Of a stretch of 18,282 nucleotides of DNA, positions 6,898-14,131 are shown one piece after another (the stretch's first letter is position 1; each line of letters opens with the position of its first letter). The translations under genes were made by a program, and so were the position numbers. The stretch lies in the NCBI GenBank assembly GCA_035457725.1, contig DATIBC010000054.1, positions 1-18,282 of the forward strand, read 5' to 3'. The DNA is from DATFES01 sp035457725. Its GTDB lineage: Bacteria > Pseudomonadota > Alphaproteobacteria > CACIAM-22H2. The notes beneath the pieces were generated by a model that did not search any database, was not told the DNA's origin, and saw nothing but the letters and a program-made list of their open reading frames with translations.

Positions 6898-7824
6898 TCA
6901 CTTCTGCAGACGGGGATTGAGCACGTCGCGCAGTTGGTCGCCGACGAGATTGATGCTGACGATGGTGATTAGCAGCGCCACGCCGGGAAAGAAGCTGATC
7001 CAGTATTTGCCCGACAGCAGGTACTCGAAGCCATTGGCGATGAGCAGGCCGAGCGATGGCTCGGTGATCGGCAGGCCGATGCCGAGGAACGATAGCGTCG
7101 CCTCGAGGGCGATGGCATGCGCCACCTGGACGGTGCCGACGACGATCAATGGTGGCATGCAATTCGGCAACAGATGCCGGAACAAGATCCGCGTGTTCGA
7201 CAGCGCAAGGCAACGCGCGGCTTCAATGTATTCCTTGCGGCGTTCGACGAGCGCGGTGCCGCGCACCGTGCGCGCGTAGTACGCCCATTGGACGGCGACG
7301 AGCGCGATGATGATCTTTCCGGTTCCTTGCCCGAGAACGGCGAGCAGGATCAGCGCCACAAGGATCGCCGGAAAACTCAGCTGGATGTCGACGACGCGCA
7401 TGATCAAGGTGTCGACCTTGCCGCCGAAATAGGCGGAGATGAGCCCCATCGCGGCGCCGAGCATCAGCGCGATGGCGGCGCTTGCGACCCCGACGCCGAG
7501 CGAGATTCGCAGTCCGTAAAAGATTCCCGACAGCATGTCGCGGCCTTGATCGTCGGAGCCCAGCCAGTACGTGAACCCGGCCGCCGCCTCGCTGCCAGGC
7601 GGCAGCCGTCCGTCGAGGATGTCGAGCTGGTTGAGGTCGTAAGGATTTTGCGGCGAGAGGAGTGGCGCCACCACCGCAACGAGGGCGATCGACATGAATC
7701 CGACCAGCCCGGCGACGGCAAGCCGGCTCTCGCAAAAATCGGAAATAAACCGCCGCAGCGGCGATTCGATGCGCGCCCCGGCGCTCGGCAGGATTTCGTC
7801 GGGACGCGTCGCGACGGTGGCCAT
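6898..7824 (-). CDS. ABC transporter permease (DppC/OppC type)
   Basis: Inner-membrane permease of 308 residues. It has an OppC-N-like stretch and first membrane helix (about 35-57), the periplasmic segment PYDLN...YWLGSDDQGRDMLSG typical of DppC (61-100), and a binding-protein-dependent transport domain with about five more helices. The cytoplasmic coupling (EAA) loop is at about 198-221 and includes EYIEAARCLALSN. The normally conserved glycine of that loop is Ala207 here. The C-terminal GDQLRDVLNPRL is a family hallmark. The gene starts eight bases after the DppB-type permease stop and ends one base before the next ATPase start. The substrate cannot be inferred from the permease. Confidence 0.95.
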   Translation of the reverse strand: MATVATRPDEILPSAGARIESPLRRFISDFCESRLAVAGLVGFMSIALVAVVAPLLSPQNPYDLNQLDILDGRLPPGSEAAAGFTYWLGSDDQGRDMLSGIFYGLRISLGVGVASAAIALMLGAAMGLISAYFGGKVDTLIMRVVDIQLSFPAILVALILLAVLGQGTGKIIIALVAVQWAYYARTVRGTALVERRKEYIEAARCLALSNTRILFRHLLPNCMPPLIVVGTVQVAHAIALEATLSFLGIGLPITEPSLGLLIANGFEYLLSGKYWISFFPGVALLITIVSINLVGDQLRDVLNPRLQK

Positions 7825-7832
7825 CGCTCGGC

Positions 7833-8810
7833 TCAGCCTTTCACGTCCGCGAGCCGCACGCGCGGATCGAGGATGGAATAGAGGATATCGACGACGAGGT
7901 TGATGATGACGAACATCGAAACCGTGATCAGCAGATAGGCGACGATCACCGGCCGGTCGAGGTTGTTGATCGAATCGATGATCAGCTTGCCCATTCCCGG
8001 CCAGGCGAAAATCGTCTCGGTGACCACCGCGAAGGCGATCACCGATCCCGTCTCGAGACCGAGCACGGTGACGATCGGTATGAGGATGTTCTTGAAGACG
8101 TGGACGAAGATCACGCGGCGCGTCGGCAATCCCTTGGCGCGCGCGAACTTCACGTAATCCATCGGCAGGTTCTCGCGCATTCCCGCGCGGGCAAGCCGGA
8201 TGACGAGCGAGAGCTTGAACAGCGCCAGATTGACTGCAGGCATCAATACATGCGCCAGACCATCCCAGGTGGCGAGGCTGGTCCTTATTCCGAACAGGCT
8301 TCCCAGTTCACCGCGGCCGGTGGACGGCAGCCAACCGAGCCATACCGCGAAGATCATGATCAGCATCAGTCCGACCCAGAACGTCGGCAGGCTGAACCCG
8401 AGGATCGATCCGGCCATGATCGAGCGGCCGGCGAACGAGTCGGGTCGATACCCGGCGTACATGCCGAGCGGAATGCCGAGCAGGACCGCGATCAGCATGG
8501 CGGAAAAAGCCAACTCTAGCGTAGCCGGCATTCGCTCGACGATGAGCCACAATGCGGGCTGATTGAAGATGAACGACTTGCCGAGGTCGCCGAGCGCCGC
8601 ATTGCGCACGAACAGCCAGTATTGCTCCCACATCGGGCGATCAAGGCCCAGCGCCGCGATGACGCGCTCGCGTTCGGCCTGATCGGCGTCGCCGGCGATG
8701 AAGATTTCGACCGGATTGCCGATCGCGTAGATGCCGACGAACACCAACAGCGACATGACGACGAGCACCAAGGCGCTCTGTATCAGCCGCCGGATGATAA
8801 AAACGCTCAT
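7833..8810 (-). CDS. ABC transporter permease (DppB/OppB type)
   Basis: Inner-membrane permease of 325 residues forming a heterodimer with the DppC-type subunit. The first helix is at about 9-31, followed by a periplasmic domain containing the DppB-typical LGLDRPMWEQYW (54-65) and GDLGKSF (74-80). Further helices follow at about 97-120, 133-158, 187-206, 240-262 and 285-310. The coupling loop (218-241) has DYVKFARAKGL with the conserved glycine (227) intact. The C-terminal DPRVRLAD is typical. A possible ribosome binding site, AGGGG (8823-8819), lies eight bases upstream of the ATG and falls inside a strong hairpin, listed separately. A 70-base gap separates this gene from the binding-protein gene. 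Confidence 0.95.
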   Translation of the reverse strand: MSVFIIRRLIQSALVLVVMSLLVFVGIYAIGNPVEIFIAGDADQAERERVIAALGLDRPMWEQYWLFVRNAALGDLGKSFIFNQPALWLIVERMPATLELAFSAMLIAVLLGIPLGMYAGYRPDSFAGRSIMAGSILGFSLPTFWVGLMLIMIFAVWLGWLPSTGRGELGSLFGIRTSLATWDGLAHVLMPAVNLALFKLSLVIRLARAGMRENLPMDYVKFARAKGLPTRRVIFVHVFKNILIPIVTVLGLETGSVIAFAVVTETIFAWPGMGKLIIDSINNLDRPVIVAYLLITVSMFVIINLVVDILYSILDPRVRLADVKG

Positions 8811-8816
8811 GGTCGT

Positions 8817-8831
8817 CGCCCCTATGGGGCG
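8817..8831 (-). promoter_or_regulatory. Hairpin covering the ribosome binding site of the DppB-type permease
   Basis: In the transcript, CGCCCC and GGGGCG form a perfect 6-bp GC stem closed by an AUA loop. The GGGG half is the core of the only visible Shine-Dalgarno sequence (AGGGG, eight bases before the ATG). If folded, it would hide the site and lower permease translation relative to the binding protein. Confidence 0.4.
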
Positions 8832-8837
8832 GAAGCA

Positions 8838-8873
8838 AGGAGCGCGGGCCGTCTGCCGGGCGCCCGCGCCCCT
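8838..8873 (-). promoter_or_regulatory. Intercistronic stem-loop after the binding-protein gene
   Basis: GCGCGGGC (8842-8849) and GCCCGCGC (8862-8869) form a perfect 8-bp stem with a 12-base loop. Beyond one mismatch, AGG/CCT adds three more pairs. It begins eight bases after the binding-protein stop. No U-tract follows, so full termination is unlikely. Stems in this position, between a binding-protein gene and its permease genes, are known in importer operons to protect the upstream mRNA and favour the binding protein; that role here is inferred. Confidence 0.45.
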
Positions 8874-8880
8874 CTTTCCC

Positions 8881-10452
8881 TCACTTCGCTGGCGTCACGA
8901 ACTGCGCCAGCGTGTATTCGTCGGCCCGCGGCACGTACTGCAACCCCTTGCGCGTCGCCCAGACATTGATTTGGTAATGCAAGGGGATCAGCGCCGTATC
9001 GTTGATCGCGAGCTCGGTCGCTTCTTGCAACAGTTTCTCGCGCTTGCCATCGTCGACGGTCGCCAGCGCCTGCTCGAGGAGTTGATCGACTTTCGGATTC
9101 GAATAGCGGCCGCGGTTGGACGCGCCTCGTCCCGGGCCGACCGTGGCGATCAACGAGCGTAGCGGCGAGGAAATCTCGCCGGTGCCCGAGCCCCATCCGA
9201 CCAGCATGACGCTGAACGCGTAATTTGGGTTGCTGCCTTGCGCGGCGAATGTCGCCCAAGGCAACGTGACGACCTTGGTATCGATACCGGCGCGCGAAAA
9301 CATCGGACCGATGGCCTGTAGGATCTTTTCATCGTTGGGGTAACGGTCGTTCGGCCCGTGAATGGTGAGGCCGAAGCCATTGGGATATCCGGCCTCGGTG
9401 AGCAGCTTGCGCGCGCCCTCGGGATCGAAGCGCTCGGGCTTCAGCTTGGGGCTGGCGCCGAAAAAGCCCTCGGGAAGCAAGCCACCGGCGGGAATCGCAA
9501 GCTCTTCCATCACGCGGTCGACGATCGCCGGACGATTGATCGCCTTCGACAGCGCTTTGCGGACCCGCGGGTCCTTGAGCGGATTCTTCGGCAGCAACGC
9601 GCCCTGCTTGTCAGTCGCCATCGGCGTCTGATCGCGGAAGCTGTCGACATGGAGATAGATGACGCGATTGCTGGTCACCTGCCATATCGCGACGTTGGTG
9701 CTGGACTTCAGCTTGGCATAGTCGACGCTCGGCACGGCTTCGATGATCTGTACGTCGCCGGCAAGCAGCGCCGCGACCCGCGCTGCGTTGTTGGTGATCA
9801 GCTTGAGCGTCACCTTCTGCCAATGCGGCTTTGCGCCCCAGTAATTGTCGTTGCGGGCGACGACGATGCGGTCGCCCGGTACATACTCGACGAACTTGAA
9901 GGGCCCGGTGCCGATCGCCGCCGACCCGCCGTTGAAATCGCCGGTCGGCGACTGTTCGTGCTTGTCGGAGACAATGTTGATCGTCGACAAGTCGACCGGA
10001 AGCAATGGATACGGCTTCTCGGTCTTGAACAAGATGGTGTAGGGATCGGGCGTTTCGGAAGACTTGATCGCCTGGGTGTAGATGCGGAACGACGACGGGC
10101 TGTTCGGCACCCATGGCACCCGTTTCAACGTCGCCAGTACGTCAGCGGCGGTGAAGTCGCTGCCGTCGTGGAACTTGACTCCGCGCCGCAGCTTGAATTC
10201 CCAGGTCGTGTCGTCCACCGCCTTCCATTCGGTGGCCAAGCCGGGTTGCAGCCGCTGCTGTTCGTCCTGGTGGACTAGACGATCGAAGATGTGCGCCGCG
10301 ATATTGCTGTTGGGCGACAGATTGTGGAAGTGCGGGTCGATCGAGGTGACGTTGGCGCCCAGGCCAATCGTCAAGTCCTGCGCCGCAGCACCCGCCGCAA
10401 ACGCCGCCGCCGCGAAGGCGCCCAGCGCAAACCGAGATAAGCTACGCCCCAT
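8881..10452 (-). CDS. Peptide-type ABC transporter substrate-binding protein (SBP family 5)
   Basis: Periplasmic solute-binding protein of 523 residues, the normal size for the DppA/OppA family (PF00496). The N-terminus MGRSLSRFALGAFAAAAF then AAGAAA-QD is a Sec signal peptide with likely cleavage after residue 24; there is no lipobox cysteine. Family blocks seen are the SIDPHFHN segment, FDRLVHQD, LATEWKAVDDTTWEFKLR, GVKFHDGSDFTAADV (the SBP-5 signature region), GTGPFKFVEY, RNDNYWG and RVRKALSKAINR. The frame extends to 10560, but the signal peptide and an AGGGAGA site (10467-10461) support the ATG at 10452. It heads the transporter genes. Dpp/Opp-type binding proteins take di- and oligopeptides but also opines, glutathione and nickel complexes, so the ligand is open; the neighbouring amidohydrolases favour an N-acyl amino acid or small peptide. 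Confidence 0.95.
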   Translation of the reverse strand: MGRSLSRFALGAFAAAAFAAGAAAQDLTIGLGANVTSIDPHFHNLSPNSNIAAHIFDRLVHQDEQQRLQPGLATEWKAVDDTTWEFKLRRGVKFHDGSDFTAADVLATLKRVPWVPNSPSSFRIYTQAIKSSETPDPYTILFKTEKPYPLLPVDLSTINIVSDKHEQSPTGDFNGGSAAIGTGPFKFVEYVPGDRIVVARNDNYWGAKPHWQKVTLKLITNNAARVAALLAGDVQIIEAVPSVDYAKLKSSTNVAIWQVTSNRVIYLHVDSFRDQTPMATDKQGALLPKNPLKDPRVRKALSKAINRPAIVDRVMEELAIPAGGLLPEGFFGASPKLKPERFDPEGARKLLTEAGYPNGFGLTIHGPNDRYPNDEKILQAIGPMFSRAGIDTKVVTLPWATFAAQGSNPNYAFSVMLVGWGSGTGEISSPLRSLIATVGPGRGASNRGRYSNPKVDQLLEQALATVDDGKREKLLQEATELAINDTALIPLHYQINVWATRKGLQYVPRADEYTLAQFVTPAK

Positions 10453-10517
10453 TCGTCGACTCTCCCTGTCGCTCGCCGCCGCCGAGATTCTTGGCGACCT
10501 CGCTGGCGACTGTGGTG

Positions 10518-10552
10518 AAAAAACGTCATTGCGACGCGCCTGGAAGCGCGTC
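10518..10552 (-). terminator. Weak terminator-like hairpin with U-tract upstream of the binding-protein gene
   Basis: On the minus strand GACGCGC and GCGCGTC (10552-10546 and 10539-10533) form a 7-bp stem with a six-base loop. Nine bases later comes a run of six T (10523-10518). A shorter alternative stem, CGTC-GCAAT-GACG, sits directly against the T-run and shares bases with the first. It lies in the 193-base gap between the M81 gene and the binding-protein gene. It could lower read-through or act as an attenuator, but neither stem has the ideal geometry. Confidence 0.3.
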
Positions 10553-10645
10553 CGCTGCATTCAAGATTGCAGGAATCCCAAAGCATTGCAAGGAACTCGG
10601 GGCTTTGCCTTGCGCGTCGTTTCGCGGCTCAGCGTTCCATGCGGC

Positions 10646-12190
10646 TCAGGCCGCCGCTGTCGCCCACGCGGGCTCGCGCCACGCCGCGTCCGGATCGAGG
10701 GGGAACACCGGTCGTGGCAGCCCCTTAAAGGCAAAACGCGTCAATACCGGAGATGTCAACCCGGCCGTATCCACCTCCAGGACTTGTTGGGGTCCGAAGA
10801 ACTCGTCGAAGCCGGCGCGGAAGTGGCCACGCGACTTTACGACCACGGTCCGCGCCCGACCGATGTCGAGCCCGAACATCTCGAACAAGATCGGATCGGC
10901 GCATTGCTTGCGCCGTGTGCCGACAACCACGGTGATGCCGTTGAGTGCAATCGCCGCGCTTGGCCCCAAATCGAGGCTTCGCCCGGCCCAAATGCCGCGC
11001 CGCCCGATGCACTTGCCGTCGGAAAGCGCGATCACGCGCGCCGGCGCCGAAAACCGCTTCGAAAACTCGCTGTCGCCCTGGCGATTAAAAACCGCTTCGA
11101 ACACGGCGTCGATGCCATGTTGGTGCGCCTCGGCGGCGAGCGCGGGGTCGATGAATACGCCAAGCAGGACATCGCGCGCGCCAGCGCCGTGCAGCGCCGA
11201 CAGCAGCCATGTCGTGTCGCCGCGGCCGCCGCCGCCGGGGTTATCTCCGGCGTCGGAAAAAATCAGCGGCGGTCGGTCACGATCGTGGCTGGCGGCGATC
11301 GCCATGGCCACGGCTTCGTTGAGCGGCATCAGCGCCTTCACGTAGCGATGACGGTCGTTCCAGATTCTGCGGGCAAGCTCCAACGCCAGCCGCCGCGCCG
11401 CCGCAGCTTCGCGCGCGGCGACAAGCACGGCGATGCCGTTCTTCGGCGTGTCCGAAAAAACGAAGCCACCAACGATCGATACGTTCATGATCGCGGCGTC
11501 GATCCGCCGCTGGCCCTCGTTGATGATGTCGGCATACGGCCCGGCGGCGGTGAGCAACGTCACGCTGGCCGGCGTCAATGGCAGGCGGATGAACGCGGTA
11601 TGCGCCTTGACGCCCGACATCAGTTCGCGGAGATGTCGCGCCGCTTCTGCGCCGCGCTCCTGCTGGTCGACATGAGGATTGGTACGATAAGCGACGATCA
11701 TGTCGGCGCTCGACGCCATCGCCTCGGAGATATTGGCGTGCAAGTCGACGGTAGCGACCACCGGCACGCCGGGTCCGACGATTTCGCGGACCTTGGCGTA
11801 AAGCAGGCCATCGGGGTCGGGAGTTCCGGTCGAGGTCATTCCGCCGTGATTGGTGATGTAGACGCCATCCAGCCGGCCGGCTTCTGCGAGGCGCCGGGCA
11901 ATCTCGCCAAGTACGCGAAGGAGGAAATCGTGGTCGATCGGCCCGCCCGGCTCAGCTGCGGCGACCAGGATCGGTACGGGTGTCCAGCGCGGCCCGTCGT
12001 CCATCGCGGCAAGGAACCCGACGACTTCTGCCGGCATCGCCGGCGCCACGCTACGAGCCTCGCGCAGGATTGCCGCGCCTTCGAGAAAGCACAATGAGCG
12101 GAAATCTTGCTCATCGGTCACCGGCGCGAAGCCGTTGCTTTCGAGGTGGAGACCGAGGATAGCGACGCGGGCGCCTGGGCTCGGGTTCAT
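10646..12190 (-). CDS. M81-family metallohydrolase (MlrC-like)
   Basis: A 514-residue protein of the MlrC/M81 family, named for the enzyme that cuts the linear tetrapeptide from microcystin. Most members have unknown substrates and often sit beside Dpp-type importers. The N-terminal domain has HLESNGFAP (15-23; HETNTF in many members), NHGGM (114-118), TVDLHANIS (147-154) and RTNPHVD (169-175), giving candidate zinc ligands His15/Glu17, Asp149/His151 and His173. The C-terminal domain contains SDAGDNPGGGGRGDTT (312-327), a family hallmark. There is no signal peptide, so it is cytoplasmic. The frame is open to 12250, but the ATG at 12190 has GGGGAGAG about nine bases upstream. It is first of the minus-strand block, 193 bases before the binding-protein gene, so co-transcription is plausible but not certain. 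Confidence 0.9.
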   Translation of the reverse strand: MNPSPGARVAILGLHLESNGFAPVTDEQDFRSLCFLEGAAILREARSVAPAMPAEVVGFLAAMDDGPRWTPVPILVAAAEPGGPIDHDFLLRVLGEIARRLAEAGRLDGVYITNHGGMTSTGTPDPDGLLYAKVREIVGPGVPVVATVDLHANISEAMASSADMIVAYRTNPHVDQQERGAEAARHLRELMSGVKAHTAFIRLPLTPASVTLLTAAGPYADIINEGQRRIDAAIMNVSIVGGFVFSDTPKNGIAVLVAAREAAAARRLALELARRIWNDRHRYVKALMPLNEAVAMAIAASHDRDRPPLIFSDAGDNPGGGGRGDTTWLLSALHGAGARDVLLGVFIDPALAAEAHQHGIDAVFEAVFNRQGDSEFSKRFSAPARVIALSDGKCIGRRGIWAGRSLDLGPSAAIALNGITVVVGTRRKQCADPILFEMFGLDIGRARTVVVKSRGHFRAGFDEFFGPQQVLEVDTAGLTSPVLTRFAFKGLPRPVFPLDPDAAWREPAWATAAA

Positions 12191-12292
12191 GCGATTTTCT
12201 CTCCCCGGCCATGCGTGGGCAATCTGGCGAAAGCCAACGTTCTCGGACATAGTAAGGGCCCGATCGTTACCGTGCCAGAGCGAACGAACTTC
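12191..12292. promoter_or_regulatory. Divergent intergenic region between M81 and ArgE-type genes
   Basis: These 102 bases separate the two divergent transcription units and must supply their 5' ends unless transcription starts inside a neighbouring gene. I found no convincing -35/-10 pair on either strand; TACTAT on the minus strand and CATAGT on the plus strand are weak -10 candidates without a matching -35. No clear operator palindrome is visible. A shared regulator is possible, but none is encoded in the window. Confidence 0.35.
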
Positions 12293-13462
12293 ATGCGACG
12301 ACCAAGCGCCGCATCTCTTGACATGATCAGGCGGCTGATCGCCTTCGACACCACCAGCCGCGATTCCAATCTCGCCCTCATCGACTTCGTGCGCGACTAC
12401 CTTGCCAAGCTAGGGGTCGCATCGGAGCTATTCTTCGACGAAAGCGGCAAGAAGGCGAACCTGTTTGCGACGCTCGGTCCGCCCGGAGACGGCGGGCTTG
12501 TTTTGTCGGGCCACACCGACGTCGTGCCGGTGGATGGACAGGATTGGTCGAGCGATCCGTTCGCCGTCGCGGAGCGCGGCGGACGCCTCTACGGCCGCGG
12601 CACGTGCGACATGAAAAGCTTCATCGCGGTCGCGCTCGCGCTATCCGCCGAAATTATCGAGTCAAAGCCCCGCGCGCCGATTCATCTCGCGTTATCGTAT
12701 GACGAGGAAGTCGGATGCATCGGCGTGCGCCGGATGCTGGAGGAATTGGTTCGGCGCGGCATCCGTCCCCTCGGTTGCGTGGTCGGTGAACCGACGGAGA
12801 TGCGGCCTATCCGCGCCCACAAGGGCAAGCTCAGTCTGCGCTGCGAGGTGCACGGGTTCGAGTGCCATTCCGCGCTTGCCCCACGCGGCGTGAATGCGAT
12901 CCAATATGCCGCCGAGATCATCGCCGAGCTGAATCGCATCGGCCGGCAGTTCCGCGATGTCGGCCCGTACGACCCCGAGTTCGATGTTTCTTACACCACG
13001 GTCCACGCCGGAGTGATCCGAGGCGGGACCGCGCTCAACATCGTGCCCAAGGACTGCTGGTTCGATTTCGAGTTCCGGCACCTTCCGGCCGACGATCCCG
13101 ACTCGATTCATAACCGCCTGCGCGATTTCGTCGATGCCACGCTTGCGCCCGAGATGCGGCGGGTAGCGGCTTCCAGCGGCGTGACATGGCGCGAATTATC
13201 GCGCTTTCCGGGGTTGTCCACTGCGGAGGACGCCGAGATCACCCAGATCGTCAAATCCGCCTCCGGCGGCAACTCGACCGGCAAGGTGGCGTTCGGGACC
13301 GAGGCGGGGCTGTATCAGGAATCGGGCATCGCGACGATCGTTTGCGGACCCGGTAGCATCGACCAGGCGCATAAGCCCGACGAGTTCGTTGCACTGGAGC
13401 AGATCGCGCTATGCGAGGACTTCATTCGACGGCTTGTACGTTTGGCGGCGCCGCGGGCATGA
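12293..13462 (+). CDS. argE: Acetylornithine deacetylase-type M20 amidohydrolase
   Basis: A 389-residue ArgE-type enzyme that removes the acetyl group from N2-acetylornithine or related N-acyl amino acids, using a di-zinc centre in the cytoplasm. The conserved M20 layout is complete: SGHTDVVPVD with His74 and catalytic Asp76; GRGTCDMKS with bridging Asp106; YDEEVGC with catalytic Glu138 and metal Glu139; GEPTEM with Glu166; and DQAHKPDEF with metal His360. The dimerisation (lid) domain is at about 175-285. The ATG at 12293 has no strong ribosome binding site; an in-frame GTG at 12272 is an alternative and the frame is open to 12107. The stop overlaps the HAD gene as ATGA. No other arginine-biosynthesis gene is near, and many bacteria use ArgJ instead, so a catabolic role on other N-acyl amino acids is plausible. 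Confidence 0.9.
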   Translation: MRRPSAASLDMIRRLIAFDTTSRDSNLALIDFVRDYLAKLGVASELFFDESGKKANLFATLGPPGDGGLVLSGHTDVVPVDGQDWSSDPFAVAERGGRLYGRGTCDMKSFIAVALALSAEIIESKPRAPIHLALSYDEEVGCIGVRRMLEELVRRGIRPLGCVVGEPTEMRPIRAHKGKLSLRCEVHGFECHSALAPRGVNAIQYAAEIIAELNRIGRQFRDVGPYDPEFDVSYTTVHAGVIRGGTALNIVPKDCWFDFEFRHLPADDPDSIHNRLRDFVDATLAPEMRRVAASSGVTWRELSRFPGLSTAEDAEITQIVKSASGGNSTGKVAFGTEAGLYQESGIATIVCGPGSIDQAHKPDEFVALEQIALCEDFIRRLVRLAAPRA

Positions 13463-14097
13463 GCGGTCGACCGGATCGCGCGCCGCTCAACGTCATCTTC
13501 GATCTCGGCGGCGTGCTCATCGATTGGAATCCGCGCTATCTCTTTCGCGACCTGTTCGCCGGTGACGACACGGCGATGGAGGCCTTCCTCTCCGGAGTCT
13601 GCTCGCCGGCATGGAACGAACGCCAGGACGCCGGCCGCCCAATCGCCGAGGCGGAGGCGGAGCTCATCGGCCGATTTCCTGGGCACGAGCGCCTGATCCG
13701 CGCGTACTACGCCGGGTTCGATCGCATGCTCGGCGGCGCGATCGAGGGCACCGTCGCGGTGCTCGAGGAACTTGCGGCGGCCGAGGTGCCTCTCTACGCG
13801 CTCACCAACTGGTCGGCCGAGACTTTTCCGCACGCCATGCGCCGCTTCGCGTTTCTCGGCACCTTTCGCGACATCGTCGTGTCGGGCCGGATCGGCCTTG
13901 TCAAACCGGATCGGCGGATTTTCGACCATCTGTTCGCCAAGACCAAAATCGACGCGGCGGCAAGCGTGTTCATCGATGCTTCGCCCAAGAACGTCGCCGG
14001 CGCCGTCGCGGCCGGACTGCCGGCGATCCAGTTCCGATCGCCCGGCGAACTGCGCGCCGCGCTAGCTGGGCTGGGCTTGCCCGTCGCCGCCGTCTAG
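13459..14097 (+). CDS. HAD-superfamily hydrolase (haloacid dehalogenase-like, subfamily IA)
   Basis: A 212-residue HAD phosphatase-like enzyme. Motif I is FDLGGVLIDWNP with nucleophile Asp15; its +2 position is Gly rather than Asp, as in the YihX-like and haloacid-dehalogenase-like groups. The cap domain is at about 25-95. Motif II is LTNWS (Thr116), motif III is GLVKPDRRIF (Lys149), and motif IV is FIDASPKNV (Asp173), where the second acidic residue normally seen (IDD) is Ala174. Loss of an acid at both positions makes the metal site weaker than usual and leaves phosphatase, dehalogenase or altered function open. The ATG at 13459 overlaps the ArgE-type stop codon as ATGA, so the two are translated together. 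The substrate is unknown. Confidence 0.88.
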   Translation: MSGRPDRAPLNVIFDLGGVLIDWNPRYLFRDLFAGDDTAMEAFLSGVCSPAWNERQDAGRPIAEAEAELIGRFPGHERLIRAYYAGFDRMLGGAIEGTVAVLEELAAAEVPLYALTNWSAETFPHAMRRFAFLGTFRDIVVSGRIGLVKPDRRIFDHLFAKTKIDAAASVFIDASPKNVAGAVAAGLPAIQFRSPGELRAALAGLGLPVAAV

Positions 14098-14121
14098 GCG
14101 ATAAGGCACGCGAGCGAGGAG

Positions 14122-14126
14122 AGGAG
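14122..14126 (+). promoter_or_regulatory. Ribosome binding site that decides the TTG start of the AstE-like gene
   Basis: AGGAG at 14122-14126, within the purine tract 14116-14126, lies five bases before the TTG at 14132. No ATG in frame is near, and the next candidate, a GTG at 14153, is too far from this site. Confidence 0.6.
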
Positions 14127-14131
14127 CCCCC

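Noticed and set aside
9358..10278. 306-codon plus-strand ORF inside the binding-protein gene
   Set aside because: Shadow frame; no domain and no independent start signals.
11219..11240. Short GCC/CGC repeat run inside the M81 gene
   Set aside because: It encodes the conserved glycine-rich NPGGGGRGD block of the family, so codon bias explains it.
10082..12097. 671-codon plus-strand ORF opposite the binding-protein and M81 genes
   Set aside because: Composition is Arg/Ala/Gly-rich with no motif; it is the antisense shadow of two well-supported genes in high-GC DNA.
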